64,000 nt of DNA. Source: Shewanella woodyi ATCC 51908. Its GTDB lineage: Bacteria; Pseudomonadota; Gammaproteobacteria; Enterobacterales; Shewanellaceae. Of the stretch, positions 1 to 8,530 are shown one piece after another. Both the position numbers and the translations under genes were made by a program. The notes beneath the pieces were generated by a model, which saw nothing but the letters and a program-made list of their open reading frames with translations, ran no database searches and was not told the origin of the DNA. The first letter of the stretch is position 1. The number at the start of each line of letters is the position of its first letter. The stretch is taken from NCBI RefSeq assembly GCF_000019525.1, contig NC_010506.1, positions 5,580,001 to 5,644,000 on the forward strand, written 5' to 3'.

Positions 1-669
1 GATAATATTGGTGATAAAGAGGTCGATGGTAAGCCTTTCGATCGCAATAAGATCCTTGTGAGCGTTCACCCTAAAAACAGAGATATCTGGTACTGGTTAA
101 TTCCCCTCAGTGAAGGCAAGTGCTCACTCGGCGTAGTGGGAGAGCCTCACCTGCTTAGTGGTCTGGAAGATAACTTAGAAGAGATGCTGTTGGATATGGT
201 CAAACAGGAGCCCGGTCTAAACCAGCTACTGTCCGATGCAGAAGTACTTAGGGAGTGCGCCCTGCTAAAGGGATACTCCGCTAACGTCAGCACACTAGCA
301 ACCGATAAGTTCGCTCTACTGGGTAATGCAGGTGAGTTTCTTGACCCCGTTTTCTCCTCTGGCGTAACCATTGCGATGCAATCAGCTTCAATGGCGGTTA
401 AATGTATCGCCAGACAACTCAATGGTACTCCAGTTAACTGGGAGCAAGAGTACAGTATCCCACTAATGCGAGGTGTAGATACGTTCCGCACTTATGTTGA
501 AGCTTGGTATGATGGACGCTTTCAAGATGTGATCTTCTATGATGATCCCGACAATAAGATTAAGCAGATGATCTGCTCTATCTTGGCAGGTTACGCATGG
601 GATGAGAGCAATCCCTTTGTAAATGACTCAAGAAAACGCTTAAACCTGATAGTAGAGCTATGTAAATAA
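1..669 (+). CDS. FAD-dependent oxidoreductase (tryptophan-halogenase-like), C-terminal part
   Basis: The reading frame is open from the first base of the window, so this is the 3' part of a longer gene; a GTG at 58 is only an internal codon. The visible 222 residues contain a segment LGNAGEFLDPVFSSGV, the C-terminal FAD-contacting motif (GDAxxxxDPxxxxG type) of the geranylgeranyl reductase/tryptophan halogenase-like flavoprotein family. Such oxidoreductases are regular members of aryl-polyene and flexirubin clusters, and the ketosynthase, dehydratase and ketoreductase genes downstream support that setting. The N-terminal dinucleotide-binding domain lies outside the window, so the exact reaction cannot be judged. 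It ends 20 to 30 bases before the next gene, consistent with one operon. Confidence 0.8.
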   Translation, partial: DNIGDKEVDGKPFDRNKILVSVHPKNRDIWYWLIPLSEGKCSLGVVGEPHLLSGLEDNLEEMLLDMVKQEPGLNQLLSDAEVLRECALLKGYSANVSTLATDKFALLGNAGEFLDPVFSSGVTIAMQSASMAVKCIARQLNGTPVNWEQEYSIPLMRGVDTFRTYVEAWYDGRFQDVIFYDDPDNKIKQMICSILAGYAWDESNPFVNDSRKRLNLIVELCK

Positions 670-698
670 ATCAGTTTACGCTAAATGGGATGGTGGCT

Positions 699-941
699 AT
701 GAACGGAATAGATAAGGGACAAAAAAATAGCAAGAGTCATGGGCTAATCATGTTGGCTCTGCTACTTGTGCTGTCTCTATCTGCCTGTAGTCAGATGTTG
801 ATGAGGCAGACCTGTGCCAGTTTAGCTATCACAAAGAGCGACTGCCTGGCCCCTTTACCAATATCAAATAAGCCAGAGACGGTAGAGTCTTTAGCCAATA
901 AAAATACTAAAGAAAATAAGGACACAGAGAGCGAGTTATGA
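699..941 (+). CDS. Short lipoprotein, N-terminal paralogue of the next gene
   Basis: A protein of about 80 residues with a hydrophobic signal ending in the lipobox LSAC, so it is probably a lipoprotein. The ATG at 699 has GGGA eight bases upstream; an in-frame ATG at 690 is possible. After the lipid-anchored Cys it reads MLMRQTCASLAITKSDCLAPLPIS, which lines up with LQRQTCVALANEVNYCLAPIPAN of the gene immediately downstream; beyond that the similarity stops and the tail is low-complexity (N, K, E rich). It therefore looks like a partial tandem duplicate that kept only the signal and first Cys-rich module. The stop overlaps the next start (ATGA). Function unknown; probably in the aryl-polyene operon. 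Confidence 0.6.
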   Translation: MNGIDKGQKNSKSHGLIMLALLLVLSLSACSQMLMRQTCASLAITKSDCLAPLPISNKPETVESLANKNTKENKDTESEL

Positions 942-1537
942 TGAGCAAAACACGTCAGCGACGCATAAGATGGTCATACCTAATCTCACTCATCTTAATC
1001 CTATTTACCACGGCATGTAGCCATACTCTACAGAGACAGACCTGCGTCGCCTTGGCCAATGAAGTCAACTACTGCTTAGCGCCGATTCCAGCCAATAGCC
1101 AGATACACTCTCTCACTCAGCAGGTATCAATTGGCGTCGATGAAGAGCACCATGAGCTATTAACTCAGCTTGAGCTAGATAAACAGCAACTCACTCTAGT
1201 GGGCTTAGCGCCCTTAGGACAGGCCCTATTTACCTTAGTCTTCGATGGCAACACCCTGAGCAGCCAACAAAGCATGCTATTAGGTGATGAATTTAAAGCG
1301 GAATATCTGCTTGCGCTCATTCAATTAGCTTACTGGCCAACGGAGGACGTAAATTCATATTTACAGGGAGCAAGCCTAGTTAGCCAAGCCTGTGATGCAG
1401 CCAGATGTCGAACCATATATGCTAGCCAAAATGAGGAGATAATAGAGATAAGCTACGATCAAATCGATCCATGGAGAGCGGTGATAGAGCTTGCGATACC
1501 ACAGGCAAAATTTAAACTCAAAATAACCCCAATTTAA
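938..1537 (+). CDS. DUF3261-type lipoprotein of an aryl-polyene cluster
   Basis: A 199-residue predicted lipoprotein: signal segment around residues 12-27 with lipobox FTTAC, then a soluble domain with strand-rich segments such as QLTLVGLAPLGQALFTLVFDG. This pattern matches the DUF3261 family, whose members are typically encoded inside aryl-polyene/flexirubin-like clusters between the transport or oxidoreductase genes and the ketosynthases, as here. Four Cys residues beyond the lipobox could form disulfides (QTCVA, NYCLA, QACDAARC). It overlaps the preceding gene by four bases, and a second ATG at 941 is an alternative start. The role is presumably in the envelope, placing or handling the polyene lipid, but this is inference. 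Confidence 0.7.
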   Translation: MMSKTRQRRIRWSYLISLILILFTTACSHTLQRQTCVALANEVNYCLAPIPANSQIHSLTQQVSIGVDEEHHELLTQLELDKQQLTLVGLAPLGQALFTLVFDGNTLSSQQSMLLGDEFKAEYLLALIQLAYWPTEDVNSYLQGASLVSQACDAARCRTIYASQNEEIIEISYDQIDPWRAVIELAIPQAKFKLKITPI

Positions 1538-1588
1538 TTTCGTTATCGGCATTCCCAGCCATAACGACCGACGTTTGATGAAGATATA

Positions 1589-2782
1589 ATGACAAAAATA
1601 GCTATCTCACACATGGGGTTATGTACTCCCTTAGGTCAGGATCAGAAACAGGTTCTCACGCGCTTAATCCAAGGAGATACTGGCGCTATGCTCCATCGGG
1701 ACAACTTGATCCCCGAATCCAACACCTTAGTAGGAGAGGTCAGCGAACCACTTCCTCAAATTCCTGCCTCACTATCAAAATTTGAGTCCCGTAATAACCA
1801 ACTCCTGCTCAGTGCTGCCAAGCAAATAACCGGTGCGGTCATGCAAGCTTGCAAGCAATATGGCCCACAACGTATCGGCATAGTATTGGGCACCAGCACC
1901 TCGGGTATCGCCACAGGTGAGGATGCATTAGCCCATAATGCCAAACACAACTCATTTCCTGACGGTTATCACTACTCCCAACAGGAACTAGGCAACAGCA
2001 GTGACTTTTTAAAGGCTTTATTTAATATCTCTGGCCCCTGTTACACTGTATCGACCGCGTGTTCCTCAAGCGCAAAAGTATTCTCCAGTGCCAGACGCCT
2101 ATTAGAAGCAGACCTGTGTGATATGGTCATTGTTGGCGGCAGCGATAGCCTGTGCAAACTAACCCTTAACGGTTTTAACTCACTTGAGTCAGTCTCTAAA
2201 GGGCACTGCCAACCCTTTAGTGCCAACCGAGATGGGATCAATATCGGTGAAGGAGCGGCCCTGTTTACCTTAGAGCGAGGAGAAGCAGAAATTATGCTCG
2301 CAGGTATTGGTGAGTCCAGTGATGCACACCATATCTCAGCGCCTCACCCTGAAGGTCGTGGGGCAGTTTCAGCCATCAAGGCGGCATTAGATGATGCACA
2401 GATCCCGCCACAAAAGATCAGCTACATTAACCTACACGGCACTGCGACCCGTAAAAATGACGCTATGGAGAGCCGTGCACTAACCCAAGTTTTTGGCGAA
2501 CAGACTCCTCCTTGCAGCTCAACTAAACCCTTAGTCGGCCACACTTTAGGAGCTGCTGGCGCAATCGAAGCTGCTTTTTGTTATCTCCTGCTCTCATCAC
2601 TCAATACCGAGCAGCGTCTGCCGCCGCAGATCTGGGATCAAGACTCAGATCTTGATGACCCTAGTCTGCCATTAGTGAACAAGAACCAAACTGCTGAGCT
2701 TCACTATTTAATGAGTAATTCATTCGCCTTTGGCGGCAGTAATGCCAGCCTAATTTTCTGCCGTGGTAAGGATTCAAAATGA
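1589..2782 (+). CDS. apeO: Beta-ketoacyl-ACP synthase (ApeO-like)
   Basis: A 397-residue thiolase-fold ketosynthase of the KAS I/II family, which condenses malonyl-ACP with an acyl-ACP in the cytoplasm. The catalytic triad is complete: nucleophilic Cys at about residue 158 in VSTACSSSAK, the first His in NLHGTATRKND and the second in LVGHTLGAAGA. The C-terminal NSFAFGGSNASL loop is also typical. It is the first of four overlapping or closely spaced fatty-acid-synthase-like genes in the order ketosynthase, hotdog dehydratase, ketoreductase, ketosynthase, the apeO-P-Q-R order of aryl-polyene clusters. The stop overlaps the next start by four bases. The symbol rests on this order and could be wrong in detail; the family is certain. 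Confidence 0.85.
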   Translation: MTKIAISHMGLCTPLGQDQKQVLTRLIQGDTGAMLHRDNLIPESNTLVGEVSEPLPQIPASLSKFESRNNQLLLSAAKQITGAVMQACKQYGPQRIGIVLGTSTSGIATGEDALAHNAKHNSFPDGYHYSQQELGNSSDFLKALFNISGPCYTVSTACSSSAKVFSSARRLLEADLCDMVIVGGSDSLCKLTLNGFNSLESVSKGHCQPFSANRDGINIGEGAALFTLERGEAEIMLAGIGESSDAHHISAPHPEGRGAVSAIKAALDDAQIPPQKISYINLHGTATRKNDAMESRALTQVFGEQTPPCSSTKPLVGHTLGAAGAIEAAFCYLLLSSLNTEQRLPPQIWDQDSDLDDPSLPLVNKNQTAELHYLMSNSFAFGGSNASLIFCRGKDSK

Positions 2783-3282
2783 GCCAGGAAATAGAACTAC
2801 AAACATTTGAGCTACCCACTCCCCTGTCTCAACTGTCTGTCGCAGAAGTCGTGCCCCACAGGGCGCCGATGATCCTTATCGATGAGCTTGTTGCCCATGA
2901 GGCAGACAGCCTAATCACTCAAACAAACATCACCACCGATAGTCCCTATTTCGACGAAACACTCAACGCAGTGCCCAACTATGTGGGCATCGAGTACATG
3001 GCCCAGAGCGTGGCAGCACTCGCCGGAGTTGAAGCCAAAAAACGTGGTGATATTATACGGGTAGGCTTTCTGCTCGGCAGTCGAAAGCTCAAGATGCATA
3101 TACCTAACTATCAACTGGGTGAAAGCTACCGCACCCATGTCAGTCGCCTTTATCAAGAGGAGTCTGGACTCGCGGTTTTCGATTGTCAGATTTTCCACCA
3201 TGACACTTTAGTGGCCGAAGCCAATGTTAACGTGTTCCAGCCTCAGGACACCCAAACCTATATTTCAGAGAGCCAAGGATAG
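2779..3282 (+). CDS. apeP: 3-hydroxyacyl-ACP dehydratase, hotdog fold (ApeP-like)
   Basis: A 167-residue protein of the FabA/FabZ-like hotdog superfamily. The segment VPHRAPMILIDELV near residues 26-39 and the central helix region NYVGIEYMAQSVAALAGVEAKKRG are characteristic of the ApeP-type dehydratases found in aryl-polyene clusters. It should remove water from the 3-hydroxyacyl-ACP made by the neighbouring ketoreductase, giving the conjugated double bonds. The ATG overlaps the stop of the ketosynthase gene (ATGA), so translation is probably coupled. A second dehydratase (ApeI-like) would be expected upstream, outside the window. Confidence 0.8.
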   Translation: MSQEIELQTFELPTPLSQLSVAEVVPHRAPMILIDELVAHEADSLITQTNITTDSPYFDETLNAVPNYVGIEYMAQSVAALAGVEAKKRGDIIRVGFLLGSRKLKMHIPNYQLGESYRTHVSRLYQEESGLAVFDCQIFHHDTLVAEANVNVFQPQDTQTYISESQG

Positions 3283-3286
3283 AGAG

Positions 3287-4012
3287 ATGAATAAAAGAGT
3301 ACTAATAACTGGCTCGAGTCGCGGTATTGGCAAAGCTATCGCCCTGCAACTGGCAGAAGCCGGATTTGATATCGCCCTGCATTTTCACAGTAACAAAGTT
3401 GCCGCAGAGCAAACAAGAGAGGAGCTCAATAGCTTAGGAGTTAAGGTCTCTTTTCTGCAGTTTGATATCGCCGATCGTGAGGGAGTTAAAGCCGCCATCG
3501 ACAGTGATATCGCTCAGTACGGTGCTTACTATGGTGTGGTTCTTAACGCTGGCATCAACTGCGACACCGCCTTCCCAGCGATGACGGAAGATGAGTGGGA
3601 CAGCGTTGTACACACTAACTTAGATGGTTTTTATAACGTTATTCATCCAACGGTTATGCCGATGATCCAGACTCGCACTGGCGGACGGATAATCACCATG
3701 GCCTCTGTATCGGGTATTGCTGGTAATCGTGGTCAGGTCAATTACAGCGCCTCAAAGGCGGGGATTATTGGCGCAACAAAAGCCCTATCTTTGGAGCTTG
3801 CTAAGCGTAAAATCACCGTTAACTGTATTGCGCCAGGCTTGATCGAAACCGATATGGTCGCTGACATTCCTAAAGATATGGTCAAAGAGCTAGTACCAAT
3901 GCGACGTATGGGTAAACCATCAGAGATAGCAGGACTCGCTAAATTTTTAATGTCGGAAGACGCTGCCTATATCACCCGTCAGGTGATCTCTGTCAATGGC
4001 GGCATGATCTAA
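3287..4012 (+). CDS. apeQ: 3-oxoacyl-ACP reductase, SDR family (ApeQ/FabG-like)
   Basis: A classical short-chain dehydrogenase/reductase of about 241 residues. The N terminus has the Rossmann motif TGSSRGIGKA (TGxxxGIG), then NAG near residue 85, the catalytic Ser in MASVSGIAG and YSASKAG (YxxxK), and the C terminus ends in VNGGMI. The frame extends upstream to 3224, but the ATG at 3287 follows AGGATAGAG and places the TGxxxGIG motif at the usual distance from the start, so it is preferred. It reduces 3-oxoacyl-ACP with NADPH in the polyene elongation cycle. It lies four bases after the dehydratase gene. Confidence 0.88.
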   Translation: MNKRVLITGSSRGIGKAIALQLAEAGFDIALHFHSNKVAAEQTREELNSLGVKVSFLQFDIADREGVKAAIDSDIAQYGAYYGVVLNAGINCDTAFPAMTEDEWDSVVHTNLDGFYNVIHPTVMPMIQTRTGGRIITMASVSGIAGNRGQVNYSASKAGIIGATKALSLELAKRKITVNCIAPGLIETDMVADIPKDMVKELVPMRRMGKPSEIAGLAKFLMSEDAAYITRQVISVNGGMI

Positions 4013-4052
4013 TGAAGCAAGCATTAAGGTTTTTACATAAAGAGGTAACCCT

Positions 4053-5282
4053 ATGAGCAGACGTGTCGTGATCACCGGATTTGGCGGGATCTCATGCTTA
4101 GGTGACAATTGGGAGTCGATGGCAAGCAGCCTAAAAGCCCAGAAAAACTTTGTTGTAACTATGGACGAGTGGGATAAGTTTGACGGCTTAAACACTCGAC
4201 TCGCCGCCCCTGTCACCGACTTTGAAAAGCCTGCTCATTACTCGCGAAAGAAGATCCGCTCTATGGGTCGTGTCTCTCTAATGGCCACCCGCGCCAGCGA
4301 ACTTGCCCTAATCGATGCAAACCTACTAGACAGCCCAGTTGTTACCTCGGGCGCCATGGGGGTAGCCTACGGCTCCTCCACTGGTAGTACTGATCCCCTT
4401 ATCGCCTTTGGCGATATGCTCAAAGAGGGGGATATGTCAGGTGTGACCGCCACTAGCTATATCCGCATGATGGCACACACTACCGCGGTCAATGTCGGTG
4501 TATTCTTCGGCCTCAAGGGACGAGTTCACACCACCAGCAGTGCCTGTACATCCGGCAGCCAAGGGATAGGCTATGCCTATGAAGCGATTAAATATGGCCA
4601 GCAGGACCTGATGCTTGCTGGCGGGGGTGAAGAGTTATGTCCCACAGAAGCAGTAGTATTCGACACGCTTTTTGCCACAAGTACCAAAAATGAAACTCCT
4701 GAATTAACACCTCGCCCTTTCGACAAAAACCGTGATGGTTTAGTCATAGGTGAAGGAGCCTGCACTTTAGTGCTTGAGGAGCTTGAACACGCGACGGCCC
4801 GCGGCGCTAAGATCTACGCAGAGATAGTTGGATTTGGGACAAACTCAGATGGACTACATGTAACCCAGCCTAATTCAGCAACGATGGAGATAGCCATCAG
4901 ACATGCACTCAAAGATGCAGGCTTGCCGCCAGAGTCCATCGGCTATGTTAATGCTCACGGCACAGCAACGGATCGTGGCGATATCGCTGAAACACAAGCC
5001 ACTAACGCAGTCTTCGGCCCTACTATGCCTATCTCGTCACTGAAAAGTTACACCGGCCACACCTTAGGCGCTTGCGGAGCACTCGAAGCATGGTGCTCTG
5101 TTGAGATGATGAATGCAGGTTGGTTTGCCCCTAGCCTAAACTTAACCGACATCGATCCTGAATGTGGTGAGCTCGACTACATCAAAGGTGAGATCCGCCA
5201 TATCGAAACCAACTATGTGATGAGTAATAACTTTGCCTTTGGTGGCATTAATACCTCGCTTATCTTTAAGCGCTGGAGCTAA
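4053..5282 (+). CDS. apeR: Beta-ketoacyl-ACP synthase (ApeR-like)
   Basis: A 409-residue second ketosynthase of the FabB/FabF family, complete with catalytic Cys at about residue 165 in TSSACTSGSQ, His in NAHGTATDRGD and His in YTGHTLGACGA. The C-terminal SNNFAFGGINTSLIF is the usual acyl-pocket strand. AGAGG lies upstream of the ATG. It ends the aryl-polyene-type operon in this window, matching apeR in the apeO-P-Q-R order. By analogy with known clusters it may act in priming or early elongation, while the main heterodimer would be ApeO with a chain-length-factor homologue encoded upstream; the division of labour cannot be read from the sequence. No hairpin terminator is seen in the 70 bases before the next gene. 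Confidence 0.85.
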   Translation: MSRRVVITGFGGISCLGDNWESMASSLKAQKNFVVTMDEWDKFDGLNTRLAAPVTDFEKPAHYSRKKIRSMGRVSLMATRASELALIDANLLDSPVVTSGAMGVAYGSSTGSTDPLIAFGDMLKEGDMSGVTATSYIRMMAHTTAVNVGVFFGLKGRVHTTSSACTSGSQGIGYAYEAIKYGQQDLMLAGGGEELCPTEAVVFDTLFATSTKNETPELTPRPFDKNRDGLVIGEGACTLVLEELEHATARGAKIYAEIVGFGTNSDGLHVTQPNSATMEIAIRHALKDAGLPPESIGYVNAHGTATDRGDIAETQATNAVFGPTMPISSLKSYTGHTLGACGALEAWCSVEMMNAGWFAPSLNLTDIDPECGELDYIKGEIRHIETNYVMSNNFAFGGINTSLIFKRWS

Positions 5283-5354
5283 AAACAAAATGTGATCGTT
5301 ATTTTTTAACCAGACGTATAGCGCAATGCAACCTAAATTATAAAGGAACATGCT

Positions 5355-6713
5355 ATGCAACGTCTGTTTTCAAGTTTCGTTCTTACCGGTTTACTCACCC
5401 TTGTAGGGTGTAGTAGTGACGACAATAATACTGTGCCGGCTCCGGTTGATGTGTCACAAATTCGTGTAATTCATGCGAGTGCCGATGCGCCAATGGTAAA
5501 CATAACCGCCAACAATCAGACACTACTTTCTGATGTCGATTATGCTATCTCTTCAGGTCTACTTAGCATCAACTCCGATAACTATGAAATCACAGTTGAT
5601 GCTCAATTGCCTAATGGAGAAACAACAACAGTATTAACCACAGATCTAGTGGCAGAAAAAGATATCGAATATACCGCAGTGGCCATTGGAAATGTCGCAG
5701 GGGAATCACTAGATTTAGCATTAATTGCCAATGCTACGAGTGACATTGCTACTGGATACACCCGCGTTCAAGTACTCCACGGTGCTGTAGCCGTTGGCAT
5801 GGTTGATATCTATGTAACCGAAGTCAATGCCGATATCAGCAATATGGCTCCTACACTATCAGTTGATTACATGGCAAACACTGATCAGTTGGAGATACTC
5901 GCTGGCAAGTACCAAATTCGAATTACTGCCGAGGGCCAAAAAGAAGTTGTTTACAACTCAGGAGATGTAACTCTAGAGGCTGAAACCGATTACTTACTCA
6001 CTGCAATAACTAACGTCTGGAGTGGAGACTCACCAGTAGCACTGCTTGCCGCACTACCTGACGCACAAGTATTAATACAGGACAAAGATGCTGGAACCAA
6101 CCTACGTGTCATTCATGCCGTCGCCGATGCGCCTGCCGTTGATGTATTCCTCGATGGCAACACAACACCTGCTGTAGATATGCTCTCTTTCAAACAAGCC
6201 ACCGGATTTTTGAATGTGCCAGAGGGGGCTCACACTGTAACGGTCGCGGCAGATGCTGACAATTCAGTCGTGGTTATTAATGCCGCAGAGGTCGAATTAG
6301 AACAGGGAAGAAGTCACTCAGTATTTGCTGTCGGCTCCTTAACAGATTCAGACATCTCACCGTTAGTGGTAGTCGAAAATCCACGTCGAATCGCCACAGC
6401 AGCAAAACTCAATGTCACCCACACGTCATATTCTGCAGGAAACGTTGATATCTATTTAACTGCTACCAATGACATAAGTGATGCAACACCAGCGTTAAGT
6501 GACGTGCCTTTTAAAGCAACTTCTGGTGCACTATCGATTGCTGCAGGTGACTACGTAGTTAGTGTCACGCCGCACGATAGCAAAACTGTTGCAATTGGTC
6601 CTCTAGCAGTCACCTTAGAGGCAAATGGGGTATACAGTCTTGCAGCCGTAGATAACACCGGAGGCGGAATACCACTAGGTGTAATATTAATGGATGACTT
6701 CGTAGATAACTAA
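5355..6713 (+). CDS. DUF4397 repeat lipoprotein
   Basis: A 452-residue secreted lipoprotein with lipobox LVGCSSDD. The mature part consists of four related beta-rich units beginning near IRVIHASADAPMVNI, TRVQVLHGAVAVGMVDIYV, LRVIHAVADAPAVDVFLDG and LNVTHTSYSAGNVDIYLT, each followed by a strand such as LSINSDNYEITV or LNVPEGAHTVTV. These are DUF4397 modules, an immunoglobulin-like family of unknown function found in secreted or surface proteins. AAAGGA precedes the ATG by seven bases. The gene follows the ape-like genes on the same strand but is separated by 72 bases and may have its own promoter. The cargo or ligand is unknown. Confidence 0.8.
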   Translation: MQRLFSSFVLTGLLTLVGCSSDDNNTVPAPVDVSQIRVIHASADAPMVNITANNQTLLSDVDYAISSGLLSINSDNYEITVDAQLPNGETTTVLTTDLVAEKDIEYTAVAIGNVAGESLDLALIANATSDIATGYTRVQVLHGAVAVGMVDIYVTEVNADISNMAPTLSVDYMANTDQLEILAGKYQIRITAEGQKEVVYNSGDVTLEAETDYLLTAITNVWSGDSPVALLAALPDAQVLIQDKDAGTNLRVIHAVADAPAVDVFLDGNTTPAVDMLSFKQATGFLNVPEGAHTVTVAADADNSVVVINAAEVELEQGRSHSVFAVGSLTDSDISPLVVVENPRRIATAAKLNVTHTSYSAGNVDIYLTATNDISDATPALSDVPFKATSGALSIAAGDYVVSVTPHDSKTVAIGPLAVTLEANGVYSLAAVDNTGGGIPLGVILMDDFVDN

Positions 6714-6726
6714 ATCCCACGAAAAA

Positions 6727-6763
6727 CAAAACGGAATATAGCTTTCAGTTATATTCCGTTTTA
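6727..6763. terminator. Bidirectional hairpin terminator
   Basis: The arms AAAACGGAATATA and TATATTCCGTTTT flank a short loop, with A and T runs on either side. The hairpin lies between two convergent genes (DUF4397 lipoprotein and thioesterase) and can serve both strands. Confidence 0.75.
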
Positions 6764-6775
6764 TACATTAAAAAC

Positions 6776-7252
6776 TCAAACCTTACTGGTAGGCAAGCTG
6801 ATAAAACGTCCTTCAAAAATGGCACATTTTTTATCACCGCACCATAACTCAACCATTAACGGTATACGAACCCGTTTACCCCTTTGAAGCGCCGACAAAT
6901 CAGCATCAGGCCACTCTGTTTTCGCCACAGGGTTAACATCAATCGGAGCTAAATAACGTATTTGCCCCTCGGCTAACACGATATCTCCCTCCACTTTGGC
7001 TAAACTCTGCTGCAACCACACCATGCCCCAGCCAGTGAGTGTCGCTAACGTGTAGATACTGCCAGCAAACATGGTTTTGTGAAGGTTGATATTTGGGGCT
7101 AATGGCGCAGATACAGCCAATGACTCGCCATCAAACGCAACAGGGGCTATCTGCATAAACTCGCTAACGGGGATAGTTTTATGCCAGGTATCCGTTAGCT
7201 TAGCTAACTGCTGTTCATATTCAATATTGGTAGTGTTTGATTCGATACTCAC
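6776..7252 (-). CDS. YiiD C-terminal-type thioesterase
   Basis: A 158-residue hotdog-fold protein resembling the putative thioesterase domain found at the C terminus of YiiD/FabY. Diagnostic stretches are APLAPNINLHKTMFAGSIYTLATLTGWGMVW (a hotdog helix preceded by NxH) and IRYLAPI. It would hydrolyse an acyl-CoA or acyl-ACP; the substrate is unknown. Translation starts at a GTG (7252), two bases after the stop of the tRNA deacylase gene, so the two are co-transcribed and probably coupled. The stand-alone domain without the acetyltransferase half of E. coli YiiD is common in gammaproteobacteria. Confidence 0.75.
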   Translation of the reverse strand: MSIESNTTNIEYEQQLAKLTDTWHKTIPVSEFMQIAPVAFDGESLAVSAPLAPNINLHKTMFAGSIYTLATLTGWGMVWLQQSLAKVEGDIVLAEGQIRYLAPIDVNPVAKTEWPDADLSALQRGKRVRIPLMVELWCGDKKCAIFEGRFISLPTSKV

Positions 7253-7254
7253 AT

Positions 7255-7692
7255 CTACACCTGAAGATTAAATGTCACAGGCCCATCATTAACTAGACTC
7301 ACCTGCATATCGGCGGCAAACTCACCGGTTTGAGTCGTCACACCTTTAGCTTTACAAAACTCAACAAACGCATCATATAAAGTTTTAGCCTGATCCGGCG
7401 TACCCGCACCAGAAAAGCTAGGCCTGAGTCCACGTCCCGTGTCGGCGGCTAGAGTAAACTGAGAAACCACTAACAGTGAGCCACCTGCCTGCTCTAGGTT
7501 AAGGTTCATCTTGCCGTTCTCATCACTAAAAACACGATAACTCATCACCTTAGTGGCCAACTTCTCCATCTTAGCCAAGTCATCCTCACGCTCAACACCG
7601 AGTAGAACCAGTAGACCTTTGTCGATTGCACCGATAGTGACACCATCGACATCCACTTTAGCCTGGGAAACACGTTGAATCAGGGCTATCAC
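7255..7692 (-). CDS. dtd: D-aminoacyl-tRNA deacylase
   Basis: A 145-residue DTD that hydrolyses D-aminoacyl-tRNA and mischarged Gly-tRNA(Ala) in the cytoplasm. The family motifs are present: [17 protein letters not shown] (SQxTL catalytic region) and SGAGTPDQA (cross-subunit GxP-type loop), plus the N-terminal [13 protein letters not shown] start. The frame is open to 7824, but the family consensus starts at this GTG (7692), and 145 residues is the normal length; the upstream part is intergenic sequence with repeats. It is followed by the thioesterase gene two bases after its stop codon. Confidence 0.93.
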   Translation of the reverse strand: MIALIQRVSQAKVDVDGVTIGAIDKGLLVLLGVEREDDLAKMEKLATKVMSYRVFSDENGKMNLNLEQAGGSLLVVSQFTLAADTGRGLRPSFSGAGTPDQAKTLYDAFVEFCKAKGVTTQTGEFAADMQVSLVNDGPVTFNLQV

Positions 7693-7747
7693 CTTACTCA
7701 CTCTCCGATAAAATAATGATTTGAATGAAAAAGCGAAGACGCACGCT

Positions 7748-7946
7748 TTGCTTACGGATAACGGAACGCTCGCAAGCTCACTCACGGAAAAACAACTTTC
7801 CCATCTTTTCCGTAAGCGCAGCATTCCGTAAGTGACATAGTCACGCCTGTCAGGCCTCTCGGCTTGTACCGTCTTAGCCTTTTCTAGGACCTGCCTTCCA
7901 TGCTTTTCCTAGAACCTAGAACCTTTGCTAGCTTTTCCTAGGCTCT
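7748..7946. repeat. Intergenic hairpin and short direct repeats
   Basis: A long imperfect inverted repeat spans about 7753-7833 (arms containing TTACGG, CGGAACGCT, GGAAAA and TTTTCC, AGCG, TTCCGTAA). It is followed at 7870-7943 by three copies of a CTTTTCCTAG-like decamer with AGAACC between them. There is no protein-coding signal. It lies between two minus-strand genes. Such clustered short repeats may be small palindromic repeat elements; function unknown. Confidence 0.4.
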
Positions 7947-7948
7947 TT

Positions 7949-8509
7949 TTAAATCCCCTGCATCACAGGAATGGGTTTAATCATCTTTTCCGCGCCTTTA
8001 GGTAATGAGTGACCTACTTGACGCAAACCTTCATCTGTCCACAACATAAATCTGCGGATCTCTTCGAGCTCAATAGTATCAACAAAGGTTGCAGCGCCCT
8101 GTACCTGAATCACCGCACCATTTTCACGCAGGGTAAATTTCGCAAAATTAAGCTTATGGTTGAGTGTACCGATAAGCACTAATAGATCTTTACTGCCCAC
8201 CAGCTTAGGGTGTACGGCATAGAAACGATTCATCAAGATGCGGTCGATCCCATTAGGGTTAATGCTAGGTTGAAGTAAAAATTGGTTATCATCAAACAGT
8301 ACAGCAACGCGATCTGAGCCAGCCATCTTGGCCAGATAATTTTTCTGAATAAGGGCTTCATAGAGTTTTTTAGTGGCATCACTGTTACTCATATCCCCCA
8401 AAGTCACCTGCTCAGGAGCCATACTCGCCTTAGGCGTTTCGTCACTATTTTCGGTCGCAGCACAAGCGCAAAGAGAGGTAAGAAATCCTGCGATAATGAG
8501 TTTTTTCAT
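7949..8509 (-). CDS. Uncharacterised lipoprotein
   Basis: A 186-residue protein with a short signal and lipobox LCAC, so probably anchored in the outer membrane facing the periplasm. The mature domain has alternating polar and hydrophobic strands (VAVLFDDNQFLLQPSIN, LLVLIGTLNHKLNFAKFTLREN) and ends in basic segments. No family is recognised. AAGGAAAATAGATACA precedes the ATG. It is downstream of the aminopeptidase gene on the same strand with a 21-base gap, so it is probably the last gene of a three-gene transcript beginning with the YihY-like gene. Confidence 0.65.
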   Translation of the reverse strand: MKKLIIAGFLTSLCACAATENSDETPKASMAPEQVTLGDMSNSDATKKLYEALIQKNYLAKMAGSDRVAVLFDDNQFLLQPSINPNGIDRILMNRFYAVHPKLVGSKDLLVLIGTLNHKLNFAKFTLRENGAVIQVQGAATFVDTIELEEIRRFMLWTDEGLRQVGHSLPKGAEKMIKPIPVMQGI

Positions 8510-8530
8510 TGTATCTATTTTCCTTCTATA

